Source: a virus
Strand: one strand, 5' to 3'
IMG/VR virus record: IMGVR_UViG_3300044845_000220
Span: 1-41,116 of that record
Length of the DNA stretch: 41,116 nucleotides
The position numbers and the translations under genes are program-made. Below the pieces are notes generated by a model. It was not told the origin of the DNA and made no database searches. It was given only the letters and a program-made list of their open reading frames with translations. The number at the start of each line of letters is the position of its first letter. Position 1 is the stretch's first letter. Below are positions 35,555 to 41,116 of the stretch, piece by piece.

Positions 35555-35976
35555 TGGCGTTCACGGGCAACTACAGTTGCAACACGCTTCGTTCGGGGCT
35601 GGCAAACGGCACGATCAATTTTGCGACAGACACGTTTCGTCTGGCGCTGTATACCAATGCCGCCACACTTGACCAGAATACCACCGCGTACACTACGGAC
35701 GGTGAATCATCTGGGGGCAATTACTCGCCAACGGGGTCCGTGGTTACTGCAACGATTGGCACTGAGTTGGCGTCTTCTGGCAGCATTGTGTTCATCAACT
35801 TTTCTTCGCCGTCTTGGACGGGCGTAATCACTGCCAGGGGCGCTTTGATTTACAAGGCAGGGGCCAACGGCGCTGTGTGCGTTTTGGACTTCGGCAGTAA
35901 CAAAACGTCTGTCAACACTTTCACCGTGACGATGCCTGCAAACACAAGCACATCGGCACTCATTCGACTTGTTTAA
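35554..35976 (+). CDS. Tail/virion structural protein (140 aa)
   Basis: The chain (FRLALYTNAATLDQNTTAYT, then SWTGVITARGALIYKAGANG and VLDFGSNKTSVNTFTVTMPA) is a beta-rich unit that recurs in phages of this type, often beside fibre genes. It starts on the last base of the adaptor stop. A tail or surface protein is likely. Confidence 0.65.
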   Translation: MAFTGNYSCNTLRSGLANGTINFATDTFRLALYTNAATLDQNTTAYTTDGESSGGNYSPTGSVVTATIGTELASSGSIVFINFSSPSWTGVITARGALIYKAGANGAVCVLDFGSNKTSVNTFTVTMPANTSTSALIRLV

Positions 35977-35986
35977 GGAGCACCCT

Positions 35987-36562
35987 ATGTTCAACGAAAA
36001 AGCTCAATCTACCGATACCGTAACTGCGGGTCTGGTTGCTGGCACGGCCTTGCAAAACGGCGCTCGTGGCGGCGGTGTGTTCCACGTTCAGTGCTTGGAC
36101 AAAGACGGCAACGTGAAGTGGGAAGACAAGATGCACAACCTCGTGGTCAACGAGGGGCTGCAAGACATGAACACCCAGTACTTCAAAGGCAGCACCTACA
36201 CTGCGGCGTTCTTCCTGGGGTTGGTAACCGGCCCCGGTTCTGGCACGACATACGCAGCCACTGACACCTTGGCGTCTAAAGCATGGACGGAGTTCACCAA
36301 CTACAGTGGCTCCCGTAAGGCTGTGACTTTTGGTACGGCCACAACTGCCGATCCGTCCGTCATCAGCAACTCTGCTTCGCCTTCTTCGTTCAGTATCACA
36401 AGCTCTGGTGGTGTTGTCGCAGGCGCGTTCCTGTGCACTGTGAGCAGCGGCACTTCGGGGGTTTTGTTCTCTGAAGCCGATTTCCAGTCTCCTGGCGACC
36501 GTACCGTGGTGAGCGGCGACACGTTGAATGTGACCTACACGTTCAGCCTTGACGCTGCGTAA
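35987..36562 (+). CDS. Virion structural protein (191 aa)
   Basis: ATG at 35987 follows TTTAAGGAGCACCC, so the 35969 reading is dropped. The chain (FHVQCLDKDGNVKWEDKMHN, then LVVNEGLQDMNTQYFKG, then a beta-rich Ser/Thr part) matches phage proteins with a KWxxxxxNLVVNEGL signature found near tail genes. Function is unknown; a tail-surface part is inferred. Confidence 0.65.
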   Translation: MFNEKAQSTDTVTAGLVAGTALQNGARGGGVFHVQCLDKDGNVKWEDKMHNLVVNEGLQDMNTQYFKGSTYTAAFFLGLVTGPGSGTTYAATDTLASKAWTEFTNYSGSRKAVTFGTATTADPSVISNSASPSSFSITSSGGVVAGAFLCTVSSGTSGVLFSEADFQSPGDRTVVSGDTLNVTYTFSLDAA

Positions 36563-36568
36563 TCCTTT

Positions 36569-37426
36569 GTGTTCGGCACTTCCGCATTTGCCGCCGCACC
36601 CTTTGCTGCTCTAGCGGGGGCTGGCGCTATTTACGATAGCGCAGTTGATGAGGCGGTAACGGCATCAGACACAGCGGTCAGTGCGGTGGCGTTGTTTGCG
36701 CCTTTGATTTTGGAAGAAATCGCCGTCGGAGAGAACCTTGTTGTTGCAGAGTCTGACTTCAGCGCAGCTATAGCAGAGACCACCACTGCATTGGATACGC
36801 CTTCAGCTTTGGTGGTGTTCCCGGCGTACTTTGAGGATGCAGCAACTGCTTCGGATGTGGCGGCTGCTGCGGCAACTTTTGAGGGGGTGTATGCAGATAC
36901 TGTCAGTGTGTCTGACCTGTATTCAGCCCAAGCAAATTTTGTAGCGGCAACCCCCGAAACGGCCACAGCAGCGGATTTGCTGATTGCGGGCCTTGAGTAC
37001 ACCGTGTTCATTCAAGAGTTGGCAGCGGCTTTGGATACTGTCAGCGCCAATGGCGTCTTGTTTTCAACGTTGGATGAAACAGCCACAGCTTTGAACTCCA
37101 TTGCCGCCGCTGCTGGGTTTGGGGTGGCGGTAGCTGAAACAGCCGCAGGGGCTGACAGCGTATTGGTGGCACCATCTACCTTTGGTGCGGAGGTTAACGA
37201 AACCGCCGCCGCCTTGGATTCACTCTTGGCTTCAGCCGTCTTTCTTGCTACCATACAAGAAAGCGCAGTGGGGGCAGATGTAATCCTCGCCCGATTCTTG
37301 TGGGAAATCATCAACGATGCGCAAACGGCGGGTTGGGGGACAATCAACGCAGCACAGACAGCAGGCTGGGCAGAAGTGAATACCGCGCAGTCAACCACTT
37401 GGCAGACTGTTAAAACCCAACCGTAA
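36569..37426 (+). CDS. Ala-rich repeat fibre-like protein (285 aa), GTG start
   Basis: GTG at 36569 has no clear ribosome site, and no nearby ATG is better. Eight or nine units of about 25 residues follow an ETATALDS-like pattern (ETTTALDT, DAATASDV, ETATAADL, ETAAGADS). They are followed by three 11-residue units (DAQTAGWGTIN, AAQTAGWAEVN, TAQSTTWQTVK). Such repeats fit a fibrous virion protein. It precedes the long tail fibre by nine bases. The role is inferred from repeats and position. Confidence 0.6.
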   Translation: MFGTSAFAAAPFAALAGAGAIYDSAVDEAVTASDTAVSAVALFAPLILEEIAVGENLVVAESDFSAAIAETTTALDTPSALVVFPAYFEDAATASDVAAAAATFEGVYADTVSVSDLYSAQANFVAATPETATAADLLIAGLEYTVFIQELAAALDTVSANGVLFSTLDETATALNSIAAAAGFGVAVAETAAGADSVLVAPSTFGAEVNETAAALDSLLASAVFLATIQESAVGADVILARFLWEIINDAQTAGWGTINAAQTAGWAEVNTAQSTTWQTVKTQP

Positions 37427-37435
37427 GAGGCACAA

Positions 37436-40400
37436 ATGGCACTTGTAGTAAAAGACAGGGTACAGGAAATAACGGGAACCACTGGGACGGGTACTGTTAC
37501 GCTTAATGGGGCGGTTCTTGGGTACCAGTCGTTTTCCACCATTGGCAACGGTAACACCACGTACTACACCATTGTTGACCTGACCGCAGGTGACTGGGAA
37601 GTTGGTATTGGTACGTACACTTCGGCAGGCCCAAGCCTGTCCCGTACCACAGTGCTGTCCTCCAGCAATGCAGGTTCGTTGGTTTCCTTTGGCGTTGGCA
37701 CAAAGAATGTCTTTGTAACCTACCCATCTTCGCGGTCGGTTTATTTGAGCGCGGCTGGGCTGGCTGTTGACGTTCTCGACATCGGCACACTGGGCACCAG
37801 CACGGCCAACATCAGCACGGCCAACATCACTGCGGGAACAGTTTCTACAACCCCGGTTAACAACACAGACATTGTCAACAAACAGTACGCCGACGCCATT
37901 GCGTCTGGCATCCACTTCCACGAAGCTGTGGATTTGGCGACTACCACAGCGCTACCAGCAAACACATACAACAACGGCGCATCTGGGGTGGGGGCAACGC
38001 TCACGGCAAACGCCAATGGCGCTTTGTCTGTGGACTCAACCCTCACAGTTGTTTCAAACCGGATATTGGTGAAGAACGAAGCCGCGCAAGCAAACAACGG
38101 TGTGTACACGGTCACGCAGGTTGGCTCTGCGGGAGCACCATACATTCTGACTCGGGCAACCGACTTTGATACCGTTGGAACCGGAGTTGACCAGATCGAC
38201 GAGGGTGACTTTTTCTTGGTAACCAGCGGCACAGCAAATGTTAACACCGCTTGGGTACAACAGACCGCGCCCCCTATAGTTGTTGGCACAACCGCGATTG
38301 TTTTCCAGCAGTTTTCTGCGCCCATCACTTACACCGCAGGGACGGGGCTGTCTGAATCCCCCACCTACACGTTCAACATTGCCACCACAGGTGTTACAGC
38401 GGCTACCTACGGCACGGCAAGTTCTGTCCCGGTCATGGCGATCAACGCCCAGGGCCAAGTCACTACGGCCACCAACACAGCCATTGCCATCGCTGCTGGG
38501 GCGGTGTCGGGTCTTGCAGCTTCAGCCACTACGGACACGACCAACGCAAGCAACATCTCATCTGGCACGTTGGGAACTTCGAGACTCAGCGGTTCTTACA
38601 CGGGAATTACTGGAACCGGAGCGCTTGCTGCGGGTTCATTGGCTACAGGTTTTACGGCAGTGTCTGCTCCTCTGGGCGGCACTGGACAGACATCCTACGC
38701 TGTGGGAGATTTGTTGTATGCGGATACAACGTCTTCTCTGGCCAAACTCGCAGACGTAGCAGTTGGCAATGCCTTGATCTCTGGTGGCGTGGGCGCAGCC
38801 CCAAGCTGGGGCAAGGTTGGTCTGGCCACGGCAGTAAGCGGCACCCTCCCAATTGCCAACGGCGGCACAAACTCCACGGCGACGGCGACAAACGGGGGTG
38901 TTGGATACGGTACGGGTACGGCCCATGCGTACTCAGTGGCGGGCACCTCCGGGCAGGTTTTGCAAAGCAACGGGGCAGCAGCCCCCACTTGGCTTGCCCA
39001 GTCCAGCATTGCAGCAGGTTCGGCTACCAACGCCACTTTTGCTTCGTCCGCAACCAATGCAACTTTCGCAAGCTCTGCTACCAACGCGACATTGGCCACT
39101 ACGGCTACGCTTGCGACTCTGGCGACGCTTGCTACCCTGGCCACTACGGCCACCAATGCAGGCGCAGCCACCAATGCAGGTTTTGCCACCAACGCCACTT
39201 TTGCTACCAGTGCAGGATCGGCTACCAACGCAGGCGCGGCTACCAACGCAACTTTTGCCACATCGGCAGGTTCAGCCACCAACGCCAGCGCAGCCACCAA
39301 CGCAGGCTTTGCCACTAACGCAACAAACCTAACATCAACCCAAAGTAACTGGGCCACAAACGGAACAGTCTCAGCGGTTGTCGGTCAGTTGGCGTGGAAG
39401 AACTACGGAAATAACCACGTTATCTTTGACGCTTCCAACAGCACAAGTCCGAGCGGTACGGCGGTAAGTAACACTAACGCCACTTATCCTTGGTCAGGCA
39501 CTCATCCCACTTTAATGGGGTGGAACGGCGCTAATACATATGGGATTCGTGTGGACTCTGCACGCGTTGCCGACAGCGCATCTTCAGCCACCAATGCAAC
39601 TTTTGCTTCATCAGCCACCAACGCAACTTTTGCTTCGTCCGCTACCAATGCCAGCGCAGCCACCAACGCAGGGTTTGCCACCAATGCAACTTTTGCAACC
39701 ACTTCAACCAACGCAACAAACGCAACATACTTAAACACAAGCAGCCCAATCTATCGTTCCGCCGCAGGCGCGGGGTATTTGAACGGGCAATACAGTTCTG
39801 GCATTGAAACCGTCTCAACCTCTGGAGCAATTTATTCAATTGGCGGCGCTTACGTCCCAGGCACGACAACTCTTGGAAATATGTATGGCATTGGGTATAC
39901 CTATACCGGTTCGGGGCGCGCAGTTGGAAACCCCGCAGGAGCGCCATCTGATCTTTGGGGTCTGTATGGCGCATCCGGCGGCACGGCACGATGGTTCTTG
40001 GACTCCGACAATGGTCGCGGGTATTTTGCTGGCAACCTGTATGTAGTTGGCGGAAACCAAGTTGTTTACAACTCTGGCACTTGGGGTATCAGCATTTCAG
40101 GCTCGGCTGCTTCCGCCACCAACGCAGGTTTTGCCACCAACGCAACCTTTGCGTCTTCAGCCACCAACGCAACCTTTGCGTCTTCAGCCACCAACGCAAC
40201 TTTTGCTTCATCAGCAAGTTCAGCCACCAACGCAACCTTTGCGTCTTCAGCCACCAACGCAACCTTGGCAACCTTGGCCACGACTGCAACCAACGCAGCT
40301 AAAGCATGGGTTAACTTTAACGGCACCACATCACCTGGAACCATCCGCGCACAATTTAACGTAAGCAGTGTGACGCGCAATGGCACAGGTGATTACACAG

Positions 40401-40591
40401 TTAATTTTTCTAGCGCATTGGCGGACGCAAACTATGCGTGTGTGATTACTGGCGAAAATACGACTTTTAACAACAGCTATACCTGGGTTGCAGCAGGGGG
40501 CACGCAAACGGCGTCTGCGGTACAGATGCTGAGTGTAGGGGGCGCGGGTTTATTTAACAGCGCTCGTATGAACGTAGCTTGTTTCAGATAA
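37436..40591 (+). CDS. Long tail fibre protein with hexa/nonapeptide repeats (1051 aa)
   Basis: The N-terminal region (about 1-100) is beta-rich. Residues about 150-290 form a fibre domain with HFHEAVDLATTTALPANTYN and VSNRILVKNEAAQANNGVYT. Three repeat arrays (about 529-632, 715-762, 892-955) use ATNA and SSATNATFA units, and a C-terminal head (VSSVTRNGTGDYTVNFSS) is a receptor-binding end domain known in other tail fibres. The gene holds repeats in the DNA, so its length may vary. AAGAGGCACAA precedes the ATG. It would bind the host surface. Confidence 0.8.
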   Translation: MALVVKDRVQEITGTTGTGTVTLNGAVLGYQSFSTIGNGNTTYYTIVDLTAGDWEVGIGTYTSAGPSLSRTTVLSSSNAGSLVSFGVGTKNVFVTYPSSRSVYLSAAGLAVDVLDIGTLGTSTANISTANITAGTVSTTPVNNTDIVNKQYADAIASGIHFHEAVDLATTTALPANTYNNGASGVGATLTANANGALSVDSTLTVVSNRILVKNEAAQANNGVYTVTQVGSAGAPYILTRATDFDTVGTGVDQIDEGDFFLVTSGTANVNTAWVQQTAPPIVVGTTAIVFQQFSAPITYTAGTGLSESPTYTFNIATTGVTAATYGTASSVPVMAINAQGQVTTATNTAIAIAAGAVSGLAASATTDTTNASNISSGTLGTSRLSGSYTGITGTGALAAGSLATGFTAVSAPLGGTGQTSYAVGDLLYADTTSSLAKLADVAVGNALISGGVGAAPSWGKVGLATAVSGTLPIANGGTNSTATATNGGVGYGTGTAHAYSVAGTSGQVLQSNGAAAPTWLAQSSIAAGSATNATFASSATNATFASSATNATLATTATLATLATLATLATTATNAGAATNAGFATNATFATSAGSATNAGAATNATFATSAGSATNASAATNAGFATNATNLTSTQSNWATNGTVSAVVGQLAWKNYGNNHVIFDASNSTSPSGTAVSNTNATYPWSGTHPTLMGWNGANTYGIRVDSARVADSASSATNATFASSATNATFASSATNASAATNAGFATNATFATTSTNATNATYLNTSSPIYRSAAGAGYLNGQYSSGIETVSTSGAIYSIGGAYVPGTTTLGNMYGIGYTYTGSGRAVGNPAGAPSDLWGLYGASGGTARWFLDSDNGRGYFAGNLYVVGGNQVVYNSGTWGISISGSAASATNAGFATNATFASSATNATFASSATNATFASSASSATNATFASSATNATLATLATTATNAAKAWVNFNGTTSPGTIRAQFNVSSVTRNGTGDYTVNFSSALADANYACVITGENTTFNNSYTWVAAGGTQTASAVQMLSVGGAGLFNSARMNVACFR
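39020..39330 (+). repeat. Fibre repeat array 1 (ATNA units)
   Basis: DNA repeats of GCCACCAACGCA-like units, mainly 18-base spacing with 27-base units at the start, coding for ATNAGF, ATNATF and ATSAGS. Long, near-identical blocks make slippage possible. Confidence 0.8.
39580..39720 (+). repeat. Fibre repeat array 2
   Basis: About five units of SSATNATFA and ATNASA type, with DNA very close to array 1. It lies between non-repeat parts that may form shaft or collar segments. Confidence 0.75.
40111..40300 (+). repeat. Fibre repeat array 3
   Basis: About seven units, several being near-identical 27-base copies that encode SSATNATFA. It lies just before the C-terminal head domain. Confidence 0.8.
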
Positions 40592-40615
40592 CCGACAACC
40601 AGTGGTGTATTCAAA

Positions 40616-41026
40616 ATGGCAAATGTAATTATCTATACCAATGCGCAGGGCGGTGTGTCCGTTTGTGTTCCTACAGGGGACATTCCAATTGAACAAGTAC
40701 AAGCCAAAGACATTCCCGCTGGCGTACAGAGTTTTATTGTTGACGGGGATACGCTTCCCAATGACGACAACGATTTTTTTAACGCATGGGAGCACATTGA
40801 TGGCGTTGTGACAGTGAACTTCAACAAAGCAAAGCTGCTCACCAAAGACCGCCTTCGATATGAAAGAACCGCTTTGCTTGAGACGCAGGATGTGGCGTTT
40901 CAGCGGGCACTAGAATCTGGCGCGGATACTGCTGCAATCGTGGCCGAAAAACAAAGACTGCGCGACCTCCCTCTTCTGGCCGATAACTGCGCCACCCTTG
41001 CTGAGTTGCGGGCTTTGAGCCCCTAA
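40616..41026 (+). CDS. Tail-fibre-associated protein (136 aa)
   Basis: The start IIYTNAQGGVSVCVPTGDIP, then TLPNDDNDFFNAWEHIDGVV, and a helical end (RLRYERTALLETQDVAFQRA) match small proteins coded right after phage tail fibres. They are often called tail-fibre assembly or tail accessory proteins. No chaperone signature is certain. It starts 25 bases after the fibre stop. Confidence 0.6.
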   Translation: MANVIIYTNAQGGVSVCVPTGDIPIEQVQAKDIPAGVQSFIVDGDTLPNDDNDFFNAWEHIDGVVTVNFNKAKLLTKDRLRYERTALLETQDVAFQRALESGADTAAIVAEKQRLRDLPLLADNCATLAELRALSP

Positions 41027-41050
41027 ACTGCCGTTTAAAGGAAATACACC

Positions 41051-41116
41051 ATGAGCACGTATTCATCAAATCTTCGAATTGAACTGCCCACCAACGGCAC
41101 CCAAGCAGGTGTTTGG
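41051..41116 (+). CDS. Tail/virion protein N-terminus, cut by window edge
   Basis: AAAGGAAATACACC precedes ATG at 41051. The 22 visible residues begin MSTYSSNLRIELPTNGTQAG, the usual start of a phage tail-associated protein family found after fibre genes. The rest lies outside the window. Confidence 0.6.
   Translation, partial: MSTYSSNLRIELPTNGTQAGVW

Noticed and set aside
38695-39357. Long minus-strand frame rich in Val and Ala under the tail fibre
   Set aside because: It is produced by the repeat units of the fibre gene read backwards and has no start site.
37436-40591. Direct repeats of 18-27 bases that could be read as a CRISPR array
   Set aside because: The repeats run continuously in frame within a tail fibre gene, spacers are not unique sequences of constant length, and no cas1 or cas2 is present.
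1-41116. tRNA, rRNA, integrase, transposase or insertion sequence
   Set aside because: No cloverleaf in the non-coding gaps, no recombinase motifs and no flanking duplications were seen; all gaps above 300 bases were read.

Overview
This window is part of a tailed double-stranded DNA phage genome (Caudoviricetes type). The portal, terminase and adaptor proteins look P22-like, which suggests a podovirus-like particle. No integrase, no obvious repressor, no tRNA and no endolysin is visible. Both ends of the window cut through genes, so the phage is incomplete here. The set of small conserved virion-region proteins resembles that of uncultured aquatic phages. The host cannot be fixed from the sequence; a freshwater betaproteobacterium is only a guess.

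Layout. From 1 to about 20.6 kb every gene lies on the minus strand. From 21.05 kb to the end every gene lies on the plus strand. The divergent region at 20.6-21.05 kb carries a plus-strand promoter, a hairpin and a very short leader ORF. The minus arm has two parts. The promoter-distal part (1-13.06 kb) follows a sigma70-like promoter at 13.1 kb. It begins with small membrane proteins and a winged-helix protein, then runs through a chain of tiny genes joined by fifteen consecutive 4-base overlaps, and ends in a replication and recombination module. That module holds a VRR-NUC nuclease, family A DNA polymerase, a zinc metallopeptidase-like protein, a Cas4/RecB-like exonuclease, an HNH protein, an SNF2-type helicase, a candidate ssDNA-binding protein and an AEP-type primase cut by the window edge. 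The promoter-proximal part (13.1-20.6 kb) holds many small unknown genes, a 364-base non-coding region with a long interrupted inverted repeat (candidate origin), six copies of a 17-base palindrome, and, before a strong terminator at 13.66 kb, a two-gene pair: an amidoligase-like protein followed by a class II glutamine amidotransferase-like protein.

The plus arm is the virion module in canonical order: small and large terminase, portal, a small gene, a GroES-like co-chaperonin, scaffold, two head proteins and the major capsid protein, then a strong terminator. A second block with its own candidate promoter follows: virion and small basic proteins, a holin-like protein, a Gln/Gly-rich protein with RGG/YGG repeats, two head-tail adaptor-like proteins, structural proteins, and a long tail fibre with repeat arrays and its neighbours.

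The most interesting items are the amidoligase/glutamine-amidotransferase pair, which may be a virus-encoded amide-forming modification system; the dispersed palindrome family; the origin-like inverted repeat; and a 16-base operator-like motif shared by three intergenic regions, two of which are promoters. Family assignments rest on motifs read by eye. No database search was run.
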